A DNA stretch of 16,141 bases. Source: Candidatus Methanoprimaticola hominis (GTDB taxonomy: Archaea > Thermoplasmatota > Thermoplasmata > Methanomassiliicoccales > Methanomethylophilaceae). Position 1 is the first letter of the stretch; each line of letters opens with the position of its first letter. The position numbers were made by a program, and so were the translations under genes. Below are positions 1-7,020 of this stretch, one piece after another. The DNA lies in contig LVVU01000074.1 in the NCBI GenBank assembly GCA_006954465.1, forward strand, positions 1 through 16,141, in the 5' to 3' direction. Below the pieces are notes generated by a model, which saw only the letters and a list, made by a program, of their open reading frames with translations, was not told the DNA's origin and did no database searches.

Positions 1-50
1 TCGCACTCTTTCAGAATGAGACGCTCCACCCTGCCACGTCCGATTAATGC

Positions 51-65
51 AATATTTCTTATAGA
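51..65 (+). promoter_or_regulatory. TATA-like element upstream of htpG
   Basis: An AT-rich stretch (AATATTTCTTATAG) lies about 50-60 bases before the htpG ATG, in a GC-rich sequence. With archaeal spacing, transcription would start near position 85 and leave a leader of about 30 nt that contains the strong Shine-Dalgarno sequence. No BRE was clearly recognised. Confidence 0.4.
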
Positions 66-96
66 AGTTCAGATAGTTAAAGACCGTTCAGCCTAG

Positions 97-105
97 AAAG
101 GAGGG
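97..105 (+). promoter_or_regulatory. Shine-Dalgarno site of htpG
   Basis: AAAGGAGGG ends 9 bases before the ATG at 115. This strong site decides in favour of the ATG at 115 (protein starting MSKKQFKAES) over the TTG six bases upstream. Confidence 0.75.
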
Positions 106-114
106 CTATTGGAA

Positions 115-2014
115 ATGTCAAAGAAGCAATTCAAAGCGGAATCCAAACAGCTGCTCGATCTTATGATCAACTCGATCTACACCCACAGGGAGATCTTCCT
201 GAGGGAGATCATCAGCAATGCGTCCGATGCCATCGACAAGCTGTACTATATGGCCATCACCAAACCCGATGAGATCTCCGTTCCCCGCGAGGATCTGAGG
301 ATCAAGGTGGTCGCGGACAAGAACAAGAGGACCGTCACCGTGTCCGACAACGGCATCGGAATGAACAAGGACGACCTGGAGAAGAACCTCGGAGTCATCG
401 CCCACAGCGGATCCCTCGATTTCAAGAAACAGATGGAGGAAGGGAAGGACGTCGACATCATCGGACAGTTCGGAGTGGGGTTCTACAGCTCGTTCCTCGT
501 ATCCGACGAGGTCACCGTCATCACCAAGAAGTACGGCTCCGACCAGGCCTACAGATGGAGATCCAAGGGCGCCGACGGATACACCATCGACGAGTGCGAG
601 AAGGACGGCTGGGGAACCGACATCATCATGCACCTCCGCCCCGACGATGACGATGAAAGGTATTCGGAATTCCTCGAGACGTACCGTCTGCAGGACCTCG
701 TGAAGAAGTACTCCGACTACGTCCGCTGGCCCATCCACATGGATGTGGAGAAGGACGACCTCGTAGAGACCGGCGAGAAGGATGAGAAGGGCGAGCCGAA
801 GAAGGAGTGGAAGACCTCCATCGTCGATGAAGTGGTCAACAGCATGGTTCCCATCTGGCAGAAATCCAAGTCGGAGGTCTCCGACGAGGAGTGCTTCAAG
901 TTCTACAAGGAGAAGTTCCGCGACTGGGAGGACCCCCTGGCGGTCATCCGCATCAATGCGGAGGGCGCCGTGAGCTACAAGGCGATGCTGTTCATCCCCA
1001 AGGTCGCCCCGTTCAACTACTACAGCAGGGACTTCGAGCCCGGACTGCAGCTGTACTCCTCCGGAGTCATGATCATGGAGAAGTGCAAGGACCTGCTCCC
1101 CAACTGCTTCAGCTTCGTCCGCGGAGTCGTCGATTCCCCAGATCTCTCCCTGAACATCTCCAGGGAGATCCTGCAGCACGACAGGCAGCTCGCGACCATC
1201 CGCGCCAACGTGGAGAAGAAGGTCAAGGCCGAGCTGGAGAGGATGCTGAAGGACGAGCGCGAGAAGTACGAGGGCTTCTTCAAGAACTTCGGACTGCAGC
1301 TGAAATACGGGATGGTGGAGGACTACGGACATGCTGAAGGACCTGCTCCTGTTCCACTCGCTGAAGCAGGACAAGCAGGTGACACTCCGCGAGTACCGCG
1401 ACGCCATGCCCCCGGACCAGCCCAAGATCTACTTCGCCGCGGCAGAGACCGTCGCCAGAGCGAAGCAGCTCCCCCAGACCGAACAGGTATCGGCCAAGGG
1501 ATTCGACATCCTCTGCCTCGCAGAAGAGGCGGACGAGTTCGCCCTGAGGGCGCTGAGGGATTACGACGACAAGGAGTTCTGCGACGTCGCAGGCAAGGAC
1601 CTGGGCCTGGAGACCGAGAACGAGAAGAAGGAGTCCGAGGAGAAGGCGGAGGCCGAGAAGGATGTCATCGCCTTCGTGAAGGAGACGCTCGGAGACGCCG
1701 TATCGGATGTACGCCTCTCGAACAAGCTCAAGACCCATGCGGTGTGCCTGAGCGCCGATGGGGATGTGTCCCTGGAGATGGAGAAGTACTTCGCAGCGAT
1801 CCCCGGAGACCAGAACAACATCAAGGCCAAGCGCGTCCTGGAGATCAACGCCGACCACCCCGCCTACGCCGCCCTGAAGAAGGCGTACGAGGACGACAAG
1901 GACAAGGCGAAGGACATGGCATGGATCATGTATGACCAGGCCGCCCTCATCGCCGGCATGCCGGTGGACGACATCGTCGGCTACACCGACAAGGTCTTCA
2001 AGCTCTTCCAGTGA
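115..2014 (+). CDS. htpG: HtpG (Hsp90-family chaperone), frame broken near 1330
   Basis: ATP-dependent cytosolic Hsp90 chaperone. The N-terminal GHKL ATPase domain is clear: EIISNASDA at residues 31-39 with the Mg-ligand Asn, DNGIGM at 78-83, and the lid motif GQFGVGFYSS at 117-126. The middle domain has the family motif NISREILQHDRQL. The frame changes from 1 to 2 between 1325 and 1335: frame 1 reads LKYGMVEDYG and frame 2 resumes with MLKDLLLFHSLKQDK. The family normally has about four residues between these blocks, so roughly 11 bases seem to be missing. The rejoined product would be about 633 residues, normal for full-length bacterial HtpG, and the C-terminal dimerisation domain is intact to the TGA stop. 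It is preceded by a strong Shine-Dalgarno site and stands alone in its direction. Hsp90 is absent from most archaea, so bacterial origin by transfer is likely. The identity is secure; whether the break is real is not. Confidence 0.9.
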
Positions 2015-2036
2015 GCAAACGATTTGAGAAGGGGAA

Positions 2037-2050
2037 GGGGCGGAAGCCCC
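2037..2050 (+). terminator. Hairpin downstream of htpG
   Basis: A perfect 5-bp GC stem (GGGGC, loop GGAA, GCCCC) begins 23 bases after the htpG stop and is followed by GACCCCCGTTTTCC, which has only a short T run. It may act as a 3' end or stabiliser for htpG. Archaeal termination depends mainly on U tracts, so the role is uncertain. Confidence 0.4.
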
Positions 2051-2051
2051 G

Positions 2052-2204
2052 ACCCCCGTTTTCCCCGGTTCGGATGAACTGGGTGATGAAGATGGCCGCG
2101 AACGTTATGGGCGCGACCCACTTCACCATGAAAGGATAGATCCTCTTGGTCCTGAAAGGATGACCGGAGGACTCCACCTCGTCGATGATCACCTTGCACG
2201 ACAC
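2052..2204 (-). pseudogene. C-terminal remnant of an NSS-family (sodium:neurotransmitter symporter-like) transporter
   Basis: An open frame from a GTG at 2204 begins VSCKVIIDEVESSG. It contains one strongly hydrophobic helix (WVAPITFAAIFITQFI) preceded by a basic stretch (RTKRIYPFMVK). The pattern of DEV, a basic patch, then F-x-x-K-x-x-x-P and a final helix resembles the last transmembrane segment of NSS-type sodium symporters; this is recalled family resemblance, not a search. Nothing of the other 11 helices is nearby, because the DUF3427 helicase stop codon lies just 12 bases upstream on the same strand. The frame stays open to 1998 but becomes low-complexity and runs into the htpG tail, so the original stop seems lost. 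I read it as a leftover 3' end after the helicase cassette replaced the rest. It could instead be a chance hydrophobic frame. Confidence 0.45.
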
Positions 2205-2215
2205 GACAGGAGCCC

Positions 2216-4540
2216 TCAGGCCTCCGCGGTCTCGTCGGATGTTGAGGAGGTCTCGGCAATCATGTAACCGTACAGATCCTCAGATACGGGCACAGCGAGC
2301 TCCAAGGGGATCTCCACCACGGGATGGCCGTCTATCGTGGTCTCGCGGCTCCCTGAACGGATCGGCTCGACCCTTCCCATGTAGTAGAAGTCCGTTCCTT
2401 CGGAATCGCTCTTCTTGATGAACAGGAGGATGTCGAGCCCTCCGCTGAGGACGGCCTTGACATCATCGCTCGCCAGAGTGCGATTCGATTTGGACATCCA
2501 GTTGAACACGCGCCTGCTCTCGAACCCCTCCACGTACATCGTGGTGCTGCTGATGTCGTCGCGCTTGTCATAAGTGACGAACACAGGACACTGACCGTTC
2601 CTGATCATGTAGCCGTACATGGTGGAGCTGACATCCTTCTCCCAGTTCAGCAGCCTGCAGACGTCGCTGCGGGAGTACTTGCCGTAGAGCTTGAAGCCGA
2701 ATCCGTCCGCATCGCCGTAGTTGCGTGAGCAGATCTCCAAGCCGCAACGGACAGCATCCTCGATGCACCCCCTGATGCCGGAATCGGAGAGCATCCTCCT
2801 GAATAGGTCGGTCGGCACGAGTTTCCCGTCGCGTTCCTCGACGACCCTCCAGGACGGGTGGTTCTCCATGGTCGCGTTGGTCTGATAGGAGCCATCCAGA
2901 ACAGACAGGGCGGAACGATCGGAGGGATCGTTCATATCGAGGCATACCTCGCCGGTATCGATCATCCCCTTCAGGATCCTCAGCTCCTGAGGACGCTTTC
3001 CTTGAACGAACGATGAGACGAACGACAGGAGGTCATCCTCCTCAGTGCTGAGATCAAGATGCCCGTCCTTCGCCTTGATCCTGAACCTGTTGAGGTTCTT
3101 CGCATACCCGATGACGACCCTCGGATCGAGGGATCCTCCTTCCAGGAGGTCGCAGAGCGACGGCGACCGGCCGAGACGGGCGCGCATCAGATTGTACTCG
3201 CCCTTGAGCAAGGCGAGCTTGGAGAGATTGACCCTGTCGATGTTGCTCAGGATCCTCTCCTTCGCTATCCTCTCGAATCCGACGGTGGAGGAGCCGGGGA
3301 GATAGCTGCTGATCATGAACCTGCGGAGGCCGTCCTTGTCATGGCTACGGTCGCCTGAAAGCGCCACCGGGATCATGAAGTTGTTCTCGTAGTTCCCGAT
3401 GAAATCCAGAACGATTAACGACTTGTCCGGATCGTCGGTCCTGCGGAGTCCGCGGCCCAGCTGCTGCACAGCGGACTGCGTCGGCCTGAGCATCAGGATC
3501 TGATTGACCTCGGGGATGTCGATGCCTTCGTTGAACACGTCGCGGATGAAGATGTAGTCGAGGATATCACCGTCATCGGCGCGGAGGCGTCTGATGGCAT
3601 CCTCCCTCCTCCCGATGGGATCCTCCCCGGTGAGGGCGACTGTCCGATAGCCGCGGGAGTTCATCTTCTCCGACAGGACCCTGCATTCCTCCTTTGTGCT
3701 GCAGAACACCAGACCCTTGGTCCTGCTCCCATGGGGACGGTAGTACTCCGCCTTCTCGATGATGTTGCGGACGCGCTCGTCGCCGGTCAGGGCGTTGAAG
3801 TCAGAATCGTCATCGATGGCCTTCCCGTCGACGGAGATCTCGGTGACGCCGAAGTAATGGAACGGACAAAGGAGCCCGGCCTCGAGAGCGCGGTCGAGGC
3901 GTATCTCGTAGGCGACGTTATAGTCGAATATCCGGAAGACGTCGGCCTGGTCCATCCTCTCGGGGGTGGCGGTCATGCCGAGCATGAATTCCGGAGTGAA
4001 ATAGCCGAGGATGCCGCGATACTCCCTTGCGGTGGAATGGTGGGCCTCGTCGCAGACGATGTAATCGAATTGGTCCCTCGGGAATTCGTCCAGCCTTCTG
4101 CTGATGGTCTGGATGGTTGCGAACAATGCCGTGCATTCCTTCCTCTTCTCCGTCCCGGTGAACTTGCCGTAGGTGTAACGGTCTCCGAGAACCCTGCGGT
4201 AGCTGTCCATCGCCTTCTCCAGGATGTTCTCGTTATGGACGATGAACAGGAACCTGCGGGGTGCGAACGCCTTGACATCGAATGCGGAGATGTATGTCTT
4301 CCCTGTTCCCGTCGCCGAGACGAGAAGAGCGCGGCGCTTGCCGTCCTCCCTCGATCTCGATAATGCGTCCAACGCCTCGACCTGCATCGCATTGGGTTCG
4401 ACGGCTTTCGATTCGGGAATAACGGGTTTCTCGATTTTACGGATGGAACGGCGATTCCTATAATCGGAAATCCATTCCTTGGTCAAAGGAACCGCGGAAT
4501 CCCACATCCTTTTGAATTCCGAACGAATTGTTTCCGCCAA
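2216..4540 (-). CDS. SF2 DEAH helicase with C-terminal DUF3427 (3' part of a frame-broken PLD-helicase gene)
   Basis: Large superfamily 2 helicase/translocase expected to act on DNA. Counting from the TTG at 4540: a Q-motif region (PNAMQVEALDAL, 49-60), Walker A SATGTGKT (75-82), DEAH (164-167), motif III TAT in GMTATPERMD (188-197), and motif VI QQLGRGLRR (359-367). The C-terminal third has the DUF3427 signature: LYGKYSRSDVCRLLNWEKD at about 618-636, FVTYDKRDDISS, and LLFIKKSDSEGTDFYYMG near 705-722. In the known architecture this follows an N-terminal PLD domain in one chain of about 900-1000 residues. Here the PLD part is in another frame (4567-4971). The helicase frame can be read upstream of 4540 through NLEWNLKIKFQKQDVL, which matches the usual NxEWN block after the PLD domain, so the break lies near 4590. 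About 7 bases seem missing. Probably one defence-type nuclease-helicase, intact or recently inactivated. Confidence 0.85.
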   Translation of the reverse strand: MAETIRSEFKRMWDSAVPLTKEWISDYRNRRSIRKIEKPVIPESKAVEPNAMQVEALDALSRSREDGKRRALLVSATGTGKTYISAFDVKAFAPRRFLFIVHNENILEKAMDSYRRVLGDRYTYGKFTGTEKRKECTALFATIQTISRRLDEFPRDQFDYIVCDEAHHSTAREYRGILGYFTPEFMLGMTATPERMDQADVFRIFDYNVAYEIRLDRALEAGLLCPFHYFGVTEISVDGKAIDDDSDFNALTGDERVRNIIEKAEYYRPHGSRTKGLVFCSTKEECRVLSEKMNSRGYRTVALTGEDPIGRREDAIRRLRADDGDILDYIFIRDVFNEGIDIPEVNQILMLRPTQSAVQQLGRGLRRTDDPDKSLIVLDFIGNYENNFMIPVALSGDRSHDKDGLRRFMISSYLPGSSTVGFERIAKERILSNIDRVNLSKLALLKGEYNLMRARLGRSPSLCDLLEGGSLDPRVVIGYAKNLNRFRIKAKDGHLDLSTEEDDLLSFVSSFVQGKRPQELRILKGMIDTGEVCLDMNDPSDRSALSVLDGSYQTNATMENHPSWRVVEERDGKLVPTDLFRRMLSDSGIRGCIEDAVRCGLEICSRNYGDADGFGFKLYGKYSRSDVCRLLNWEKDVSSTMYGYMIRNGQCPVFVTYDKRDDISSTTMYVEGFESRRVFNWMSKSNRTLASDDVKAVLSGGLDILLFIKKSDSEGTDFYYMGRVEPIRSGSRETTIDGHPVVEIPLELAVPVSEDLYGYMIAETSSTSDETAEA

Positions 4541-4566
4541 AACGTCCTGTTTCTGGAATTTGATTT

Positions 4567-4971
4567 TCAGATTCCATTCGAGATTCTGGCCCTGTCGGTG
4601 AGATTCGAGCTTCCTACGAAAGAGACCACTTCATTTCCATGATAGAATGTATATCCCTTGGTGTGGAACCTCTCTTCGCACACACGAATTTCCAGATCTG
4701 TGAATTCCAACAGCCATTCCAGTGCATCTGGATCGTTGAAATCCAGATAATCGGTCGTCAGGATGCGTCCTTTTACCTTCCTCTCGGAAATATCCCTGAA
4801 GGAATCGTACAAGGTGGACAGTCCGCCCGTCGTGATGAACGCGACCGAGAAATCGAATGCATCGCAGGTCCTCATCTCGTTGACGAGGGAGGAATGCACC
4901 TTTATCCCCTGAATGGAATTATTGTAGAGAAGAACGGGGCCGTCTTCTGATTTATACGGATTCTCATCCAA
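4567..4971 (-). CDS. PLD-type nuclease domain (5' part of the same helicase gene)
   Basis: N-terminal phospholipase-D-like (HKD) nuclease domain of the DUF3427 helicase. It contains the single HxK motif FHTKGYTFY followed by FVGSSNLT, the usual Asn/Ser half of the active site. Upstream are typical PLD-domain blocks: FDFSVAFITTGGLSTLYDSF and KGRILTTDYLDF. The TTG start at 4971 has a good Shine-Dalgarno site (GGAGGGG, 7 bases upstream) and overlaps the end of the Nudix gene, so the two are translationally coupled. The stop at 4567 comes from a frame change just after SNLTDRA; the correct continuation lies in the helicase frame. PLD enzymes of this type often dimerise to complete the active site. 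Confidence 0.8.
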   Translation of the reverse strand: MDENPYKSEDGPVLLYNNSIQGIKVHSSLVNEMRTCDAFDFSVAFITTGGLSTLYDSFRDISERKVKGRILTTDYLDFNDPDALEWLLEFTDLEIRVCEERFHTKGYTFYHGNEVVSFVGSSNLTDRARISNGI

Positions 4972-5365
4972 GAAACAGCCCCTCCAATTCGTTTACAATC
5001 AATTCATCCGCTGCAATCCACTCGATCCCACGCAGTTCATTTATCGGAAGCCATAATTGATCCTCATGCTCCGTCAGTTGGATCTCCAGGTCATCCGCAC
5101 GGATGACGAACGGATGTATCCTCACGGAGAAATCGGGATAATCGTGATCCACGACCGGAAGAGGGATGACGGAATCCCTGCGGATATCCGCTTTCAATTC
5201 CTCTCCGAATTCCCTGACCATAGCATCGACCGGAGTCTCCCCGGATTCCAATTTGCCTCCGGGGAATTCGTACCTGTGAGAAAGGTAGCCGTATCTCGAT
5301 TCGCCCTTGCGGGTGCAGAGGACCTTTCCCCTGCTGAACACTATACCAGCCGATACCTCGATCAT
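4964..5365 (-). CDS. Nudix hydrolase, MutT-like
   Basis: A 133-residue Nudix pyrophosphohydrolase of the MutT/(d)NTP-cleaving type. The Nudix box spans residues 37-59: GKLESGE, seven residues, then REFGEELKA. All catalytic Glu residues are present, but the usual late Gly is Lys (K58). The N-terminus MIEVSAGIVFSRGKVLC is the standard MutT first strand, which supports the ATG at 5365; a GTG at 5425 would add 20 unrelated residues. A TATA-like TTTTTAGCTA is centred about 26 bases before this ATG, so the transcript is probably leaderless. Its 3' end overlaps the TTG start of the PLD-helicase gene by 8 bases. This pairing suggests a joint role in nucleotide or nucleic-acid surveillance. The substrate cannot be told from sequence. 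Confidence 0.85.
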   Translation of the reverse strand: MIEVSAGIVFSRGKVLCTRKGESRYGYLSHRYEFPGGKLESGETPVDAMVREFGEELKADIRRDSVIPLPVVDHDYPDFSVRIHPFVIRADDLEIQLTEHEDQLWLPINELRGIEWIAADELIVNELEGLFLG

Positions 5366-5385
5366 CGGATCCGAGAGATAGGCGA

Positions 5386-5395
5386 TAGCTAAAAA
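5386..5395 (-). promoter_or_regulatory. TATA-like box of the Nudix-helicase operon
   Basis: TTTTTAGCTA on the minus strand is centred about 26 bases upstream of the Nudix ATG at 5365, the canonical distance for an archaeal leaderless transcript. No Shine-Dalgarno sequence precedes that ATG, in agreement. Confidence 0.5.
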
Positions 5396-5407
5396 CGTAC
5401 CGGACAA

Positions 5408-5422
5408 CCGTCGTTCCGACGG
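5408..5422 (-). terminator. Hairpin between the 55-residue ORF and the Nudix gene
   Basis: A perfect 6-bp stem (CCGTCG, TTC loop, CGACGG) starts 12 bases after the stop of the small upstream gene. A T-run (TTTTT) follows about 13 bases further on the minus strand and also forms the TATA-like box of the Nudix gene. It may end the small transcript and separate it from the Nudix-helicase operon. Confidence 0.4.
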
Positions 5423-5433
5423 CACGAACCTCT

Positions 5434-5601
5434 TCAGATCTCCTGTGCGACGGACACTATGAAGATCTCGTACTCCGGAACGGCGCCTTCTGGCGCGTCC
5501 TCGCTGTAGACCCCGAACGTCTCATAGTCGTCGAATGTGCCCTCGTCGACCGACAGGTCGAACTCGTTCCTCATCGACTTCCCGCTACGTCTTTTAGGCA
5601 T
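5434..5601 (-). CDS. Small acidic protein of unknown function (55 aa)
   Basis: Not recognised. From the ATG at 5601 the product starts MPKRRSGKSMRNEFDLSVDE. It has a short basic N-terminus and a strongly acidic remainder rich in Asp, Glu, Tyr and Phe, ending with a hydrophobic strand (YEIFIVSVAQEI). There is no membrane segment and no Cys. A TATA-like box (ATTATATAC) lies about 40 bases upstream of the ATG, which would give a leader of about 13 nt; this favours 5601 over in-frame starts further upstream that would place coding sequence over the promoter. It lies upstream of and co-directional with the Nudix-helicase operon, but a hairpin and a separate promoter lie between them. It could be a genuine small regulator or binding protein, or a chance frame. 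Confidence 0.45.
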   Translation of the reverse strand: MPKRRSGKSMRNEFDLSVDEGTFDDYETFGVYSEDAPEGAVPEYEIFIVSVAQEI

Positions 5602-5635
5602 CCCTTCTCGCCTCTGAACTTTCGAAGGGTTCTCC

Positions 5636-5644
5636 GTATATAAT
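5636..5644 (-). promoter_or_regulatory. TATA-like box of the 55-residue ORF
   Basis: ATTATATAC on the minus strand, in an otherwise GC-rich stretch, is centred about 40 bases before the ATG at 5601. The predicted start of transcription is near 5614. Confidence 0.4.
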
Positions 5645-5653
5645 GGCCCCACC

Positions 5654-5697
5654 CGGCCCTTTTTTCGGGGGTATATATACCTCTGAAAAAGGGGTCG
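5654..5697. repeat. 44-bp hyphenated palindrome centred on GGTATATATACC
   Basis: Bases pair symmetrically around 5675.5 for 22 positions on each side. I count 18 Watson-Crick pairs, 4 G:T pairs and no true mismatch. The core GGTATATATACC (5670-5681) is a perfect palindrome and resembles a TATA box. The outer arms are CGGCCCTTTTTTC and GAAAAAGGGGTCG. All four imperfect pairs are G:U on the plus-strand RNA but would be A:C on the minus strand, so only plus-strand RNA can fold into a continuous hairpin. It lies in the 281-base divergent region between the 55-residue ORF and the aminotransferase operon. It may be an operator, an RNA hairpin or a small mobile-element relic. Confidence 0.75.
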
Positions 5698-5858
5698 ACG
5701 GGTTTTCCCCGGCTGGCACATTGAGCCCGAGCCAGACGTGTAATCCAGATGCTATGTCAACGGCGTTAAATCATGCTTGTACGGAGGGGACGGAAGACTG
5801 GGGAATACCCGCCCGGAACCCATTCCGTCACATCACCCAAAAGCACCCGGAGCGATGC

Positions 5859-5864
5859 ATTTAA
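5859..5864 (+). promoter_or_regulatory. TATA-like box of the aminotransferase-mvk operon
   Basis: ATTTAA is centred about 27 bases before the ATG at 5889 and about 21 before the ATG at 5883. No Shine-Dalgarno sequence precedes either ATG, so the operon transcript is probably leaderless. Between this box and the 44-bp palindrome (5698-5858) I see no gene or clear RNA. Confidence 0.5.
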
Positions 5865-5882
5865 CCCAGATGCGCTCTACGG

Positions 5883-7016
5883 ATGGCCATGAAGTCCTCG
5901 AAGAGGATAACCGAGATACCCATGTCAGGTATCAGGAGGATGTTCGACCTCGCAGGCCCCGATTCCATCAACCTCGGCCTGGGAGAACCCGACCTGGCCC
6001 CTCCCATGGAGGCCATCGAAGGAATGTGCGAGGCATCCAGACAGGGCAAGAACAGGTACGGCCCCACCGCGGGGATACCGGAGCTCAGGAACGCCGTCGC
6101 CGACTACTTCTCCAAGTACGGCGAGATGAGAGGGGACAACATCATGATCACCCCCAGCGGCTCCACCGCTCTCCTGGAGGTCACTCAGAGCATGATCGAC
6201 CCCGGAGACGAGGTCCTGGTCCCCAGCCCCGGGTTCGTGATCTACTCCCCCCATGTCAGGCTCGCCGGGGGCATCCCCGTCGAATACAAGCTCACCGACG
6301 ACGGAACCTTCCAGCCCGACCTCGGGGATATAATCTCCAAGATCACCCCGAAGACGACCATGATCATCGTCAACACCCCCTCCAATCCCACCGGAGGGGT
6401 CCTCACCCAGGAATCCAAGGACGCCCTCGTGGACATGGCATGGGAGCACGATATCACCATCCTCTCCGACGAGGTCTACTGCGAGTTCATCTACGAAGGC
6501 GAGCACGTATCGTTCATGGACAGCCCCGAATGCGCCGTCGTCGTCAACGGATTCTCCAAGATGATGGCCGTCACCGGATGGAGGATGGGATTCGTCTTCG
6601 CCAACGACGAGATGATGGAGTCCCTGATCAAGATGCAGTACCACGTATGCGCCAGCCCCAACATGCCGGCCATGTACGGGATACTCGCTGCGCTTCCCCA
6701 CATGAAGCCCTACCTGGACAACGCACGCTCCGTCTTCAGAAACAGGCGCGACCTCATCTGCAGGCGCATCAACGAGATCGACGGTATGCATATCGAACCC
6801 CCCAAAGGGGCGTTCTACGCATTCCCCTCCTACTCTCAGGACATCTCCTCGCAGGACCTGGCCAACGAACTGGCCCGCGCCGGACTGATATGCACCCCGG
6901 GATCCGCCTTCGGATCCTACGGCGAGAAGCACCTCAGATTCTCCTATGCCGCGGACGAGTCCAAGATAGACAGGGGAATGGACATATTGGCGGACGTCAT
7001 GACCCGGAGGCAGTGA
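5883..7016 (+). CDS. PLP-dependent aminotransferase, class I/II (aspartate aminotransferase fold)
   Basis: Cytosolic fold-type I aminotransferase of about 377 residues, the usual length. Visible signatures: LGLGEPDLAPP (31-41), the SNPTGG block (167-172), DEVY (196-199, pyridine-N Asp and Tyr), the Schiff-base Lys K226 in NGFSKMMAVTGWRMGF, and the substrate-carboxylate Arg R352 in LRFSY. The family converts aspartate, aromatic or branched amino acids to 2-oxo acids; the substrate cannot be assigned here. Two in-frame ATGs (5883, 5889) are possible. TATA spacing for a leaderless transcript slightly favours 5889. It is the first gene of a four-gene operon; the next gene starts 4 bases after its stop. 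Confidence 0.9.
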   Translation: MAMKSSKRITEIPMSGIRRMFDLAGPDSINLGLGEPDLAPPMEAIEGMCEASRQGKNRYGPTAGIPELRNAVADYFSKYGEMRGDNIMITPSGSTALLEVTQSMIDPGDEVLVPSPGFVIYSPHVRLAGGIPVEYKLTDDGTFQPDLGDIISKITPKTTMIIVNTPSNPTGGVLTQESKDALVDMAWEHDITILSDEVYCEFIYEGEHVSFMDSPECAVVVNGFSKMMAVTGWRMGFVFANDEMMESLIKMQYHVCASPNMPAMYGILAALPHMKPYLDNARSVFRNRRDLICRRINEIDGMHIEPPKGAFYAFPSYSQDISSQDLANELARAGLICTPGSAFGSYGEKHLRFSYAADESKIDRGMDILADVMTRRQ

Positions 7017-7020
7017 TATC

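Noticed and set aside
118..1425. A 435-codon open frame antisense to htpG
   Set aside because: It mirrors a well-supported gene; high GC at third positions removes stops from the opposite strand. The product is repetitive Leu/Val/Asp-rich with no domain.
1935..2014. UAG read-through (pyrrolysine) as the cause of the broken genes
   Set aside because: The breaks are frame changes, not in-frame TAG codons; no in-frame TAG was noticed in the rejoined genes.
3731..4363. A 210-codon plus-strand open frame inside the helicase gene
   Set aside because: It lies opposite the helicase Walker A and DEAH region and has no domain of its own.
5698..5858. A tRNA or structured RNA in the divergent region
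   Set aside because: Only a 5-bp CTGGC/GCCAG stem; no T-arm consensus, cloverleaf or C/D boxes.
5925..6932. A 335-codon open frame antisense to the aminotransferase
   Set aside because: A compositional shadow of a gene with clear catalytic motifs; Gly/Val/Asp-rich with no recognisable family.
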